Shown piece after piece: positions 47,409 to 56,701 of a stretch of DNA of 64,000 nt. The stretch lies in assembly GCA_011174825.1 (NCBI GenBank), contig DUEZ01000069.1:38858-102857 (forward strand). Reading direction: 5' to 3'. Every line of letters starts with the position of its first letter. Within the stretch, counting starts at the first letter, position 1. A program made the translations under genes and the position numbers. This DNA comes from Anaerolineae bacterium. Its GTDB lineage: Bacteria > Chloroflexota > Anaerolineae > Anaerolineales > E44-bin32. The notes below the pieces were generated by a model. That model made no database searches, had not been told where the DNA came from, and saw only the letters and a list, made by a program, of their open reading frames with translations.

Positions 47409-48707
47409 TCATTCGTTATCCCCTTCTTCCTCCATCTCCTTCGGTTGGCCTTCGATTCGGTGGGCGCGTACTTTACGTATTCTGCGACCACTAACTTCTT
47501 CGACCACGAGGTACAAGCCACCTGCCTGCACAACCTCACCAGGTGAGGGCACTTTACCTAGTTGGCTATAGATAAATCCACCCAATGTTTCACTTGTTTC
47601 TTTTGGAAGCGCCGCTTCTGTGATTTGGTTTACATCATCGAGATCAATTCGCCCACTGAACAAGAACTCGCCTTCCCTTAACACTTGGAAAGGTAACTCC
47701 TCAGCGAAATCATACTCATCACGAATCTCTCCCACGATCTCTTCAACCAGGTCTTCAATCGTCACCAATCCAGCTGTGCCACCATACTCATCAACAACGA
47801 TGGCCATATGAATGCGCATGGTCTGCATCTCTGCAAGCAGGTCATCGACCTTCTTTGCTTCAGGGACAAAGTAAGCCTTGCGTAATAAGCTGGCAACCGT
47901 TCGGTTCTGTTTACCTTCACACCATGCAGACAACAGATCCTTGACATAGAGCAATCCGACGATGTTATCGATGGAGCCCGCAAAGACTGGCGCGCGAGAG
48001 AAACCGGTCTGCAAAAGGATCTCTGTAGCCTGAATCAGAGAGTCAGTATCTTCGAAAGCAAGGATATCAATCCTGGGAACCATCACCTCACGTGCAAGCG
48101 TTTCTGCGAGTTGGAAGATCGAATAGATCATCGCTTTCTCTTCTTCTTCAATGACCCCCTCTTCCTCACCAGCGTCAACGAGAGTCATGATCTCTTCCTC
48201 AGTCACCATCGGATGTGCTTGCTCCCCTGTCACGCCGGTGATCAACCCTGCAATCCGCAACATAAACCACACGATGGGTGAAAGCAGACTCACAAGGACA
48301 ACCACCAGCGGTGTCATCCTGATTGCCCAAGGCTCAGGACTTCTTAATGCAATCTGTTCAGCCAAGAATTCAAACAAGCCAAGTGATAAGCCTGTGCCCA
48401 ATAGTAATCCAGCGATAAGAAGCAAGTAGCCACCGTCACTGGCTGAGAAAGGTGATGTATATGTAAAAATGGCTAAACCAATCACGATCAAGCGGCTGAG
48501 GCTTTGAGCCGCCCGTAGCGATAGAATCAGTCGCCTGGCCTCCGAAGCCACAAGTATGGTCCGGCTGACGCGTGGTGTTCCTTCTTCTTCTAATCCCTTC
48601 AACCTTGCCGGATGACTGTTCACAAATGCACATCGGGCCAGGGTGAACAACATATCAAGGAACAAAACGCCGATTAAGAAGATCGTTCCGGCTAACAAAT
48701 TGATCAC
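47409..48707 (-). CDS. CorC/HlyC-type CBS-domain membrane protein
   Basis: A 432-residue protein: a DUF21-type membrane domain with four hydrophobic segments (1-150), a CBS pair (VPRIDILAFEDTDSLIQATEILL and SLLRKAYFVPEAKKVDDLLAEM), and a C-terminal CorC domain (GRIDLDDVNQITEAAL). The family is implicated in magnesium/cobalt efflux; older annotations as haemolysins are misleading. The GTG start has AGGTGA 6 nt upstream, inside the end of glmU, so they are coupled. Confidence 0.92.
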   Translation of the reverse strand: MINLLAGTIFLIGVLFLDMLFTLARCAFVNSHPARLKGLEEEGTPRVSRTILVASEARRLILSLRAAQSLSRLIVIGLAIFTYTSPFSASDGGYLLLIAGLLLGTGLSLGLFEFLAEQIALRSPEPWAIRMTPLVVVLVSLLSPIVWFMLRIAGLITGVTGEQAHPMVTEEEIMTLVDAGEEEGVIEEEEKAMIYSIFQLAETLAREVMVPRIDILAFEDTDSLIQATEILLQTGFSRAPVFAGSIDNIVGLLYVKDLLSAWCEGKQNRTVASLLRKAYFVPEAKKVDDLLAEMQTMRIHMAIVVDEYGGTAGLVTIEDLVEEIVGEIRDEYDFAEELPFQVLREGEFLFSGRIDLDDVNQITEAALPKETSETLGGFIYSQLGKVPSPGEVVQAGGLYLVVEEVSGRRIRKVRAHRIEGQPKEMEEEGDNE

Positions 48708-48708
48708 T

Positions 48709-50052
48709 TTACTTCACCTTTCGTATAACGCGAGCCGGGACTCCTACTGCGACACCTCTCTCAGGCACATCCCGATTAACTACAGCACCAGCACCGGTTC
48801 GTGCCTCACGACCAACTCGCACTGGTGCAACGAGCATCGTATCGCTGCCAATGAAAGCGCCTGCATCGATCTCTGTCCGATGTTTACGCTCACCATCGTA
48901 GTTACAGGTTACGGTGCCCGCTCCAATATTCACCCCCTCACCGATCGTAGCATCGCCGATATAAGCGAAGTGCCCCATTCTCACTCCGGCGCCAAGAGTG
49001 CTATTCTTCACTTCACCGAAGTTCCCCATGTGTGTACCCTGCCCTAAATACGCCCCCTTCCTTAAGTGCGCAAAGGGACCAACATCTACATCGGACTCCA
49101 ATGTCGCTCCTTCCATGACTGAGGCCTCTACCTTACAGCGATCGCCGATCACAGATTCACGTACGATCGTGTTCGGTCCCAAGTGACATGCCGTTCCGAT
49201 GACCGTACGTCCCCACAGATGAGTATTAGGTAACAAGACCGTATCCCTGCCAAGTTGAACGTCCGGTCCAATGTAGGTCGATGAAGGATCGAGGATGCTC
49301 ACACCAGCGAGCATCCAATGCCGATTGATCCTACCTCTGAGCGCGAACTCTGCCTGCGCCAAGTGTTCACGCGTATTAATTCCGATCACCTCGTCCAGAT
49401 CTTCGACGGTAGCGACAGCCACTTCTCCACCCTCATTGACCGCCATCGCAACCAAGTCCGTTAGGTAATACTCCCCTTTTGGTGAAAGTGGTAATTCGGA
49501 GAGATGATCCCAAAGCCAATCGGCCTGATAACAATAACCCCCTACATTCAACTCTTGTAATTCAAGTTGTTCAGGTGAAGCATGCGCCTCTTCGATAATC
49601 CCAACCACGCGACCATCTTCATCCCGCAATATTCGACCAAATCCACGCGAGACCCCAGAATGAGCTACAAGAAGGGTCAGAGGACCAGGATTACGCTCTT
49701 GGATTTCCATTAATCGCCGCATTGATTCGGCCCGTAAAAGCGGTAAATCTGCGTGCACGACCAATACTTGATCGCATCGGTCTCGGAGTTGGTCAGCGGA
49801 TTGCATTAGCGCGTGCCCTGTTCCCAACCGTTCCTTCTGCTCAACGAACTTGATTCCTTCACCTGCAGCGAGTTGAACCTCATCCGCATCGGGTCCAATC
49901 ACAACCCACGGATCCCGACCTGTTGCCTCTCTGCTGGCTGTGATTGTCCAAGCAATCATTGGGCGACCACCGAGCGGATGAAGCACCTTTGGGATATCGG
50001 ATTTCATACGTGTTCCTAACCCAGCTGCCAGAATTACGGCCTCAGTCTTCAT
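48709..50052 (-). CDS. glmU: Bifunctional UDP-GlcNAc synthesis enzyme GlmU
   Basis: A 447-residue enzyme. N-terminal uridylyltransferase with VILAAGLGTRMKSDIPKVLHPLGG; C-terminal left-handed beta-helix acetyltransferase with many hexapeptide repeats and NYDGERKHRTEIDAGAFIGSD. It makes UDP-N-acetylglucosamine for envelope polymers. The helix and C-terminal arm are complete. GAGGAG precedes the ATG. Confidence 0.96.
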   Translation of the reverse strand: MKTEAVILAAGLGTRMKSDIPKVLHPLGGRPMIAWTITASREATGRDPWVVIGPDADEVQLAAGEGIKFVEQKERLGTGHALMQSADQLRDRCDQVLVVHADLPLLRAESMRRLMEIQERNPGPLTLLVAHSGVSRGFGRILRDEDGRVVGIIEEAHASPEQLELQELNVGGYCYQADWLWDHLSELPLSPKGEYYLTDLVAMAVNEGGEVAVATVEDLDEVIGINTREHLAQAEFALRGRINRHWMLAGVSILDPSSTYIGPDVQLGRDTVLLPNTHLWGRTVIGTACHLGPNTIVRESVIGDRCKVEASVMEGATLESDVDVGPFAHLRKGAYLGQGTHMGNFGEVKNSTLGAGVRMGHFAYIGDATIGEGVNIGAGTVTCNYDGERKHRTEIDAGAFIGSDTMLVAPVRVGREARTGAGAVVNRDVPERGVAVGVPARVIRKVK

Positions 50053-50477
50053 GGTTTACTCCTCGGCGTTTCCACAACACCTCAACGTGAATTCCTAACC
50101 TCCATCGTCACCAACATTCCTTCTATTATCAGGAAGTAATCAACCGAAGAACATTAAAATCTCTCATCCCCACTTAAGTAGTAGTGGAATTAATCTCTTG
50201 CTGTAAAACAATTCCGATAATGAGCTAGGAAACACAACGCGAAGACTGCCCTCTTGAGATGCCCAAGGGAGAGACATCAATATCTGCTGGAGAGTCACTA
50301 ACGGAGGGTCTTCGTCTTGCACAGGGATTTATTTCACATAAAAGAGTCTAATTTAGAATAGCGATGACCAAAGTTGAAAAGGGATATTTACAGAGCGTGG
50401 GCGGAAGCCCAAACCTTATATTTCCTATTCCCTTTCTCCCGTGAAGCTTATTCAGTATATTCATAAAAGATTTCAGG
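50053..50477. other. Gap between glmU and tRNA-Gln
   Basis: No gene seen. A TGGGC-GGAA-GCCCA hairpin lies near 50398-50412 and a GGGATAT ... ATTCCC arrangement surrounds it, loosely like the hairpins at 10245 and 62255. Confidence 0.4.
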
Positions 50478-50548
50478 CTGGGGCGCCAGGATTCGAACCT
50501 GGATCAACGGATCCAAAGTCCGGTGTGCTGCCGTTACACCACGCCCCA
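50478..50548 (-). tRNA. tRNA-Gln (anticodon TTG)
   Basis: Full cloverleaf on the minus strand: 7-bp acceptor TGGGGCG / CGCCCCA, anticodon loop CTTTGGA with TTG, T arm with GGTTCGAATCC. The discriminator is G and CCA is not encoded. Confidence 0.97.
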
Positions 50549-50577
50549 ATGAATCGCACTCGGGGTGGGTACGCCGA

Positions 50578-50588
50578 ATTGTATCACA
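50578..50588 (-). promoter_or_regulatory. Extended -10 promoter of tRNA-Gln
   Basis: TGTGA-TACAAT, matching the extended -10 consensus; transcription would start about 23 nt before the tRNA. No convincing -35. Confidence 0.5.
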
Positions 50589-50647
50589 TGCTCTCAACTA
50601 CCTGCCCAGACCTCAAATTCGTTGACATACATTCGATCCAAGGACCC

Positions 50648-51784
50648 CTATGCCCCTTCGATCTCCGAGGGCTTCTCTTCTGATTGGTCATCGAGCAGAC
50701 CCTTGTCGCGGGCTTGTTCGTAAGAAAGGGTTTCCCCCTCGTCACTATCTAACTTTGGAGATGTTGATATCGCTTGTTCCCAATACTTTTCAGCGTCCTC
50801 GCGTTCAACTTCCTGGTCTGCAACGTCAAGTTTCTCCAATTCGAATTCCGCGTCGACCTCAGCCTCGTCCCCGCTTGGCATGAGATCAGATTCTTGCTCT
50901 TCGTTTTTCTGCTGCGAATCAGGTTCACTCATCTGCTCAACCCACTCCACTTCCGGCGGTTCGACTCTCATGGCCTCGTCAATATTTTCAAGCTCACCCA
51001 AGCTTGAGAGTACGTCCATTAAATCCTCAGCAGCTCGTCGTCCATAGTGAACCACCGCTCCCATCTGCCCGGATTCCTGTTTCCCACGGAAGACGATCAA
51101 TAGAGCGTAATAAGCTCCAACGTTGGTCATATAGAGGGCGTGCGTGTCGCCGTCAAAGTACTGCAGATTTCCAGGGAGCAGGGCTCCTACTAAATTGCTG
51201 ACTTTCAATCCTGCGCTGAACGCTGTCATGAGCGATGGCAGAGACTCATCCAAGTTTAACTCAGAAAGTTCCCCTGCTTGAACGATGACCTCGCGATGAT
51301 CGTCGATCAATAATGCTGCCTCGGCTCCCAATTCAATGCGAACGGTCTTTAGACGATCCGAAATCTTCTCCCGCGCCTCCTCATGCACATGAACAGGTGA
51401 GCCTGGCAGCCCTCTGAGCTTGAGGGCGTATTCAACAGCTTCGAGAAAAATATTGGTTCCGATCGGTTTTTGGAGAAATGCCACCACACCAAATTTTTCG
51501 GCCTGTTCCCGTGCCTCTTCGGTCGGATGACCCGTGATCATGATGGCTCTGGCATAGGGATTGAGTTGATTGACTTTCTCTAGAAGTTCCAAACCGGAGA
51601 TGCCTGGTAATCGTAAGTCGGTGACCAGCAAATCGACCGGACCACGGCCGAGTTCAAGTAAAGCCTCTTCTCCCGAAGGTACATCTACAACGACGTAATC
51701 CTTACCGGAAAGCTCAAGACTTGAACGAAGCATACGACTTACTTCACGCTGATCGTCCACCAGTAGGATGCGCGGTATGGTCAT
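50648..51784 (-). CDS. Response regulator with roadblock-like domain
   Basis: About 378 residues. The receiver domain is complete: RILLVDDQREVSRMLRSS (acidic pair), phosphorylation Asp in VDLLVTDLRLPGISGLELLEKV, Thr in AIMITGHP and Lys in FLQKPIG. A roadblock/LC7-like domain follows (EAALLIDDHREVIVQAGELSELNLDESL), known for interaction with small GTPases. The last 100 residues are acidic and low in complexity. The frame is open to 51850, but the ATG at 51784 begins the receiver and lies 7 nt after a -10 box. No histidine kinase is adjacent. Confidence 0.9.
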   Translation of the reverse strand: MTIPRILLVDDQREVSRMLRSSLELSGKDYVVVDVPSGEEALLELGRGPVDLLVTDLRLPGISGLELLEKVNQLNPYARAIMITGHPTEEAREQAEKFGVVAFLQKPIGTNIFLEAVEYALKLRGLPGSPVHVHEEAREKISDRLKTVRIELGAEAALLIDDHREVIVQAGELSELNLDESLPSLMTAFSAGLKVSNLVGALLPGNLQYFDGDTHALYMTNVGAYYALLIVFRGKQESGQMGAVVHYGRRAAEDLMDVLSSLGELENIDEAMRVEPPEVEWVEQMSEPDSQQKNEEQESDLMPSGDEAEVDAEFELEKLDVADQEVEREDAEKYWEQAISTSPKLDSDEGETLSYEQARDKGLLDDQSEEKPSEIEGA

Positions 51785-51791
51785 ATTTCGG

Positions 51792-51819
51792 ATTTTAGCA
51801 TAGGCTTTGCGTTTGGCAA
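51792..51819 (-). promoter_or_regulatory. Promoter of the response regulator
   Basis: -35 TTGCCA (51814-51819), 16-bp spacer ending TGC, -10 TAAAAT (51792-51797), then 7 nt to the ATG. The start would be at the ATG itself. Confidence 0.7.
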
Positions 51820-52009
51820 TCTTTTCACCATTTTTTTTCTCGCTGATCATGGACCCATGAATTCAGCGAAATCGAGGGTAGAACTTGTTGTTGCGATAGA
51901 ACACTATTTGAATTCGGAAAACGAGATCCTTCGCGGAGCCTGTCCCAAGCTAAGGCATGGGGCTCAGGAAGACATACCCAAGAGCAGATGTCCTTCTGAG
52001 ACATTCGCC

Positions 52010-52064
52010 GTAGGGGCGCAAGGTCGAAGACGCAGGGTGATCTTGCCTACCCTTGCACCCCTAC
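52010..52064. repeat. GTAGGGGCG palindrome, copy 4
   Basis: Arms GTAGGGGCGCAAGG and CCTTGCACCCCTAC, one mismatch, 27 nt apart. The centre holds further partly paired sequence. Confidence 0.75.
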
Positions 52065-52173
52065 ACCGTTCGAGAATAGTCTTCATTCAGAGTGCCCATT
52101 TGATAAGCTCAGAACAATGCCCGAGCCATGACGAGGGACTCAGCATGATATAAAAAGGTCTACTCCCATTAAT

Positions 52174-52258
52174 GTCATTGCGAGGCCTGCAGGGGCGAAG
52201 CAATCTCCTCAACGGTAAGATTGCTTCGTCGCACTGGCATGCTCCTCGCAAGGACATG
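52174..52258. repeat. CATTGCGAGG repeat, copy 3
   Basis: GTCATTGCGAGG ... GCGAAGCAATCTCC facing AGATTGCTTCGTCGC ... CTCGCAAGGACAT; the same unit as at 9400, 14622 and 63311. The rest of the gap between 51820 and the terminator at 52273 holds no gene. Confidence 0.8.
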
Positions 52259-52272
52259 ATCATAGGATAAGC

Positions 52273-52301
52273 AAAAAAAACGGGGAGCATCTCTGCTCCC
52301 C
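52273..52301 (-). terminator. Terminator of the peptide transporter operon
   Basis: GGGGAGCA-GAGA-TGCTCCCC followed by G and eight T on the minus strand, 22 bp after the last gene. Confidence 0.95.
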
Positions 52302-52323
52302 GATGGCAATCGATCCGCTCGTC

Positions 52324-53316
52324 CTATACCAAATAACACGCAACGTAGTGTCCAGCCCCCTTGTCTTCCAGCGGAGGATGATCGTTATCCTCGCAAATCT
52401 TCTGTGCGATCGGGCAACGCTCGTGAAACCTGCAACGCGGGATGGGATTAATCGGCTTGCTCACCCCGCCTTTGATCTCAACTGGAGCACGCGTCATGGT
52501 CGGATCAGGGATGGGCACCGCGGAGAGCAAAGCCTTGGTATAAGGGTGCAACGCATTATGCAGGACCTCTTCAGTCTCTGCAGATTCGACAATTTTTCCC
52601 AAATACATGACAGAGATCTTATCGCACATGTATCGAGCAACCGCCAGGTCGTGTGTGATATAGAGGTAAGTTACCTCAAGAAATTCGGCTAGGTCTTGCA
52701 TCAAGTGCATCACACCGGTGCGAACCGAGACATCGAGCATTGAAGTGGGCTCATCCGCCACTACGAAATCCGGCTCCACCACCAGTGCGCGCGCGATGGC
52801 CACGCGTTGACGCTGGCCACCAGAGAGCTCGTGGGGATAGCGGAACATAAAGCTTGTCGCAGGGGCGAGATCCACGGTCTCCAACAACTTCGCCACCCTC
52901 TCCTCGCGCTCTACCACAGTTCCGATTCCTTGCACATCCAACGGTTCAGCTACCGTATCGTAAATGGATAATCTCGGGTTCATCGACTCGTAGGGGTCCT
53001 GGAAGATCATTTGAACCCGCCGGCGGAATCTCTTTAGATCTTTACCACGCAAGCTAGCGATATCGACGACACCCTCTTCAGTATGTAGTTCGATCATGCC
53101 TTCCGTGGGATCGACTAAGCGTGTCAGCAATTTCCCGGTTGTCGTTTTGCCACAGCCCGATTCACCCACCAGACCCACACTCTCCCCCCGCATGATGTTA
53201 AGGTTTAATTTGCTAACAGCATGGACGAAGACATCAGATTGCGAGAAGATACCCGAACCAACGGGATACAACTTTGAGAGTTCGCTAATTCCAACGAGGA
53301 TATTGTCATCAGCCAT
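52324..53316 (-). CDS. oppF: Peptide ABC transporter ATP-binding protein (OppF-like)
   Basis: A 330-residue ATPase. Walker A GESGCGKTTTGK, signature LSGGQRQRVAIARAL, Walker B VVADEPTSMLDV and the oligopeptide C-terminal domain with CRFHERCP. One of two distinct ATPases forming a heterodimer. Its ATG overlaps the oppD stop (TAATG). Whether peptides, nickel or sugars are carried cannot be told from this gene. Confidence 0.93.
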   Translation of the reverse strand: MADDNILVGISELSKLYPVGSGIFSQSDVFVHAVSKLNLNIMRGESVGLVGESGCGKTTTGKLLTRLVDPTEGMIELHTEEGVVDIASLRGKDLKRFRRRVQMIFQDPYESMNPRLSIYDTVAEPLDVQGIGTVVEREERVAKLLETVDLAPATSFMFRYPHELSGGQRQRVAIARALVVEPDFVVADEPTSMLDVSVRTGVMHLMQDLAEFLEVTYLYITHDLAVARYMCDKISVMYLGKIVESAETEEVLHNALHPYTKALLSAVPIPDPTMTRAPVEIKGGVSKPINPIPRCRFHERCPIAQKICEDNDHPPLEDKGAGHYVACYLV

Positions 53317-54314
53317 TAGCTCTCACCTCCCGGATGCCAACATGCAGCGAAGTGCCCGCTATCGTGATCTTTGAATTCGGGCTCTTCTTCCTGGCAGATT
53401 TCGGTAGCGTACGGACAACGTGGATGGAAACGACAGCCCGGCGGTGGCGCAAGCAAGTCCGGAGGTTCACCAGGCAACATCACCAATTCCTTTTTCTCAC
53501 CTGCAATACTGGGAAAAGAGGACATCAGCCCCATTGTGTAAGGATGGATGGGGCGGTGGAAAATCGCTTCCGTGGATGATAGTTCAGCCATCTTGCCCGC
53601 GTACATGACCCCTACGCGCTCACTTACCTCAGCGATGACTGCGATGTCGTGCGAAATATAGATCATCGCCATGTCGAGCTTCTCCTGAACCAGCTTGATT
53701 TGCTCCAAGAGTGAATCTTGGACAATCACGTCCAGGGCGGTCGTCGGTTCATCGGCGATGATCAAATCTGGATCACACGAGAGGGCCATAGCGATTACGG
53801 CACGTTGGCGCATCCCGCCACTATATTGGTGAGGATATTGATCCTTGAAAGACGGATCGAGGCCGACGAGCTCAAAGAGATCATCTATCCGGCTTTTCAT
53901 CTCCGCCTCGGCTACGTGTGGTATATGCTGGTGCATGGCTTCGAGGATCTGATCCTCTACAGTGTAAACGGGATTGAGAGAATTCATCGCGGCCTGGAAG
54001 ACCATAGAGATATTCTTCCAACGGAATTTCCGCATCTCAGTTTCAGTGATGGGTACTACATCAATTCCGTTGATTCTGATAGCCCCGCCTAGAATCTCAG
54101 CGTTCTCGGGTAGCAGCTTCAGCAACGAGATGGCAATCGAGGTCTTCCCACAACCTGACTCCCCCACCAACCCCAGCGACCCTCCACGGTCCAGCGAGAA
54201 GTTAACATTATCCACCGCATACACAGGACCTTTGCGGGTGGTGTAATGCATTGTCAGATCTTCAACCTCAAGAACGTTATCCGATTTTTCCACTATCCTT
54301 CTCCTGATTGCCAA
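53316..54314 (-). CDS. oppD: Peptide ABC transporter ATP-binding protein (OppD-like)
   Basis: A 332-residue ATPase: Walker A GESGCGKTSIAI, signature YSGGMRQRAVIAMAL, Walker B IIADEPTTALDV, and the oligopeptide C-terminal domain with CRFHPRCPYATEIC. Partner of the OppF-like protein. 46 bp after the permease gene. Confidence 0.93.
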   Translation of the reverse strand: MAIRRRIVEKSDNVLEVEDLTMHYTTRKGPVYAVDNVNFSLDRGGSLGLVGESGCGKTSIAISLLKLLPENAEILGGAIRINGIDVVPITETEMRKFRWKNISMVFQAAMNSLNPVYTVEDQILEAMHQHIPHVAEAEMKSRIDDLFELVGLDPSFKDQYPHQYSGGMRQRAVIAMALSCDPDLIIADEPTTALDVIVQDSLLEQIKLVQEKLDMAMIYISHDIAVIAEVSERVGVMYAGKMAELSSTEAIFHRPIHPYTMGLMSSFPSIAGEKKELVMLPGEPPDLLAPPPGCRFHPRCPYATEICQEEEPEFKDHDSGHFAACWHPGGES

Positions 54315-54360
54315 ATAATAGCAATTGAATGGTCTAGGAGGTCATTCTTCGATTGAGAAA

Positions 54361-55320
54361 TTAGCGTCGACGTAATCTTGGATTCACAACCTCATCCAGC
54401 GCTCGGCCTACAAGGTAAAACGCGGCACAAAGTGTCGTAATGGCAATACTGGCAGGGAATAACAACCACCAGGTATCGAACCGAAGCAGGTATCCAAAAA
54501 CTTGGGTGACGTTGATCATCAGGCCCCAACTCATCGTGATCGTTGTAAGACCAAAGAATGAGAGAATGGCCTCATAAGCGATCGCGGTGTTGACTGTAAA
54601 CATCATGTATAGCAAGGAGATGGGCAACAAGTTGGGGACCAGGTGTTTAAAGATAATGTGGAAGTCGCTCCCACCAGCGATGCGAGCTGCTTCGATGAAC
54701 GGCTTCACCTTGACCGAAAGAGCCTGCGATTTGACGACGATGGCCGTCCCGCCAAAGCCGAACAAGAGTCCTAGAACGATTGCCAGTTCAATCATGCCGA
54801 TGTCCATCAGGGCTCCAAGTACGATCAAGATGGGCAATAATGGCATCATGTATACTAGATCCGCTAGACGCATAAGCAGCAAGTCTATTACCCCCCCATA
54901 GTACGCAGAGACCGCCCCAATCGTAGTAGCAACGATCGACGTCGCGAGCGCCGCCAACATCCCCAAAGCGAATTCATAACGTGTGCTGAACATGAGTTGA
55001 CTGAGGACGTCACGGCCTAGAACATCGGTACCCAAAGGGTGACGCAGCGATGGTGATGATGGGTGGAAGGCAATCTCTATATCAAACCCGTTGACCGGAT
55101 CATAGACTTTTCTATCCCAGACAGTGCTCATCAATACTGGATGGGCTGCGGCGAAAAGCCCGTAAAAGATAATTACAGCCAACCCGATAATCCCGATGGG
55201 GTTCTCGGCAAACATGGCCCAACTCGATCGCAGGGAGCTCAAGCCCATTTGCAGACGCGCACGCCACAAGGGGACTTCTGGGATCGTAATCGTCGCATCG
55301 GGAGGCGTCGTTGCAGTCAT
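54361..55320 (-). CDS. oppC: Peptide ABC transporter permease (OppC-like)
   Basis: A 319-residue permease with about six helices. DVLGRDVLSQLMFSTRYEFALGMLAAL is the OppC-type opening, and EAARIAGGSDFHIIFKHLVPNLLP is the EAA loop that docks onto the ATPases. A frame start at 55332 exists, but GGAG 6 nt before the ATG at 55320 decides. Confidence 0.93.
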   Translation of the reverse strand: MTATTPPDATITIPEVPLWRARLQMGLSSLRSSWAMFAENPIGIIGLAVIIFYGLFAAAHPVLMSTVWDRKVYDPVNGFDIEIAFHPSSPSLRHPLGTDVLGRDVLSQLMFSTRYEFALGMLAALATSIVATTIGAVSAYYGGVIDLLLMRLADLVYMMPLLPILIVLGALMDIGMIELAIVLGLLFGFGGTAIVVKSQALSVKVKPFIEAARIAGGSDFHIIFKHLVPNLLPISLLYMMFTVNTAIAYEAILSFFGLTTITMSWGLMINVTQVFGYLLRFDTWWLLFPASIAITTLCAAFYLVGRALDEVVNPRLRRR

Positions 55321-55350
55321 TATTCGCTCCATTCCATGACAAAAACCTAC

Positions 55351-56502
55351 TTAGTTATAACGAATTCGTGGATCGAGAAACGCATAACCAATATCGGCGA
55401 TTAAATGACTGACGAGGGTCAGAATACCGATGATGGTCAGTATTCCCATCACGACAGGGATATCCTCCACGACCGCGGCTTGCAGATAAGCCAACCCAAT
55501 GCCTGGCCAGGAGAAAATGGTTTCGGTGATGATACCACCACTCAATGCAGCAGGTAGGCTGAAGATCAAACCGGTCCACACCGGCAAGAGGGCGGTTCGT
55601 GCGGCATGCTTGTCGCGTACAACCTTCTCGGGCAACCCTTTCGCCCGCGCCGTAAAGATGAAATCCTCACGCAATGTTTCCAGCATACTGGTGCGTGTTA
55701 TGAGCATCGTGCCCGCATAAGCATACAGAGTCAGTGTCAGGACGGGGAGAACGAGGTGACTGGTGATGTCCCACGCTAAAGCACCAAACTCACTCGTCTG
55801 CCAATAATAGAGCAAACCAGCCAGTGGAACGATAAAGCTAACCAAACGAGCCCCGAAGCGGTACCTGGACTCGATGCGATTAGAAAGTACGGTGCCAATA
55901 AATATTACAATGAGCGCGATGAAAGTGCTGATGGTCATCCGGATGAAGATATAGTTGGCATTGACCGGGGCAGTCAGCCAATTGATCGGACTTAGAAACT
56001 TGCCGGCAGGAAACAAATCTATCGTAACCGCAAAGAGCCAGATCATCATCAATCCGAACCAGGGGAGGAAGACCGTGTATAAGATTACCCCGGTTATGGT
56101 TGATGCGTATTCGACCCACCCCCCACGCCGCCAGGCCAAGATCTTTCCGGTGACAAAGCCAACCCAAAACGAAACAAGATTTGCAGAGAGGAATAAGACC
56201 AATGTTCGCGGTAACCGCTCTTCGATGATGTCAATCACCTTCTTAGGATATTCCTGGAAGGAGACGCCCATATCACCTTGGTAGAAGTTACCGATGTATT
56301 TGAAAAATCTTTCAACCGGGGGGCGATCCAAGCCCAGTTCGGCACGTAGGCGCTGGCGCTCACTTGGTGGAATGTTGGGATCAAGGGTCAACAAATCAGC
56401 GATGTCGCCAGGTTGAGCGTCAATGAGGAAGTAGGTCGCCGCCTGGAAAAGGAAGAGGGTGATGACCATTTGTAAAAATCTCTGGCCAAGAAATCTCCAC
56501 AT
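55351..56502 (-). CDS. oppB: Peptide ABC transporter permease (OppB-like)
   Basis: A 383-residue permease, longer than typical OppB because of an insertion around residues 160-240 with extra membrane segments. RFLQMVITLFLFQAATYFLI at the start and DFIFTARAKGLPEKVVRDKHAARTALLPV (EAA loop) are family marks. The insertion looks like two additional helices. Confidence 0.92.
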   Translation of the reverse strand: MWRFLGQRFLQMVITLFLFQAATYFLIDAQPGDIADLLTLDPNIPPSERQRLRAELGLDRPPVERFFKYIGNFYQGDMGVSFQEYPKKVIDIIEERLPRTLVLFLSANLVSFWVGFVTGKILAWRRGGWVEYASTITGVILYTVFLPWFGLMMIWLFAVTIDLFPAGKFLSPINWLTAPVNANYIFIRMTISTFIALIVIFIGTVLSNRIESRYRFGARLVSFIVPLAGLLYYWQTSEFGALAWDITSHLVLPVLTLTLYAYAGTMLITRTSMLETLREDFIFTARAKGLPEKVVRDKHAARTALLPVWTGLIFSLPAALSGGIITETIFSWPGIGLAYLQAAVVEDIPVVMGILTIIGILTLVSHLIADIGYAFLDPRIRYN

Positions 56503-56633
56503 ATTACTCCCTCCTCAAATAATAGATGTTTAAAGAAATTAGTCCAATCTTCTGTAGTGCTAAAATAAATTTTATTAATGCTTTACAAACTCACCCAATG
56601 GGGATGTCACAACCGAAAGCTTCACTTGGATAA

Positions 56634-56661
56634 GGGAGCGGGCAGGAACCTGCCCGCTCCC
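56634..56661 (-). terminator. Hairpin between the binding-protein gene and the permeases
   Basis: Perfect arms GGGAGCGGGCAGG / CCTGCCCGCTCCC, 40 bp after the binding-protein stop. With no T-run it probably acts as a partial terminator or 3' stabiliser, keeping the binding protein more abundant than the rest. Confidence 0.65.
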
Positions 56662-56701
56662 TAAGTCGTAACACACGATGTCCTGAAGCGCTATTCAGAT
56701 G

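Noticed and set aside
47409..48707. Haemolysin
   Set aside because: The name comes from old annotations; domains indicate a CorC/CBS membrane protein.
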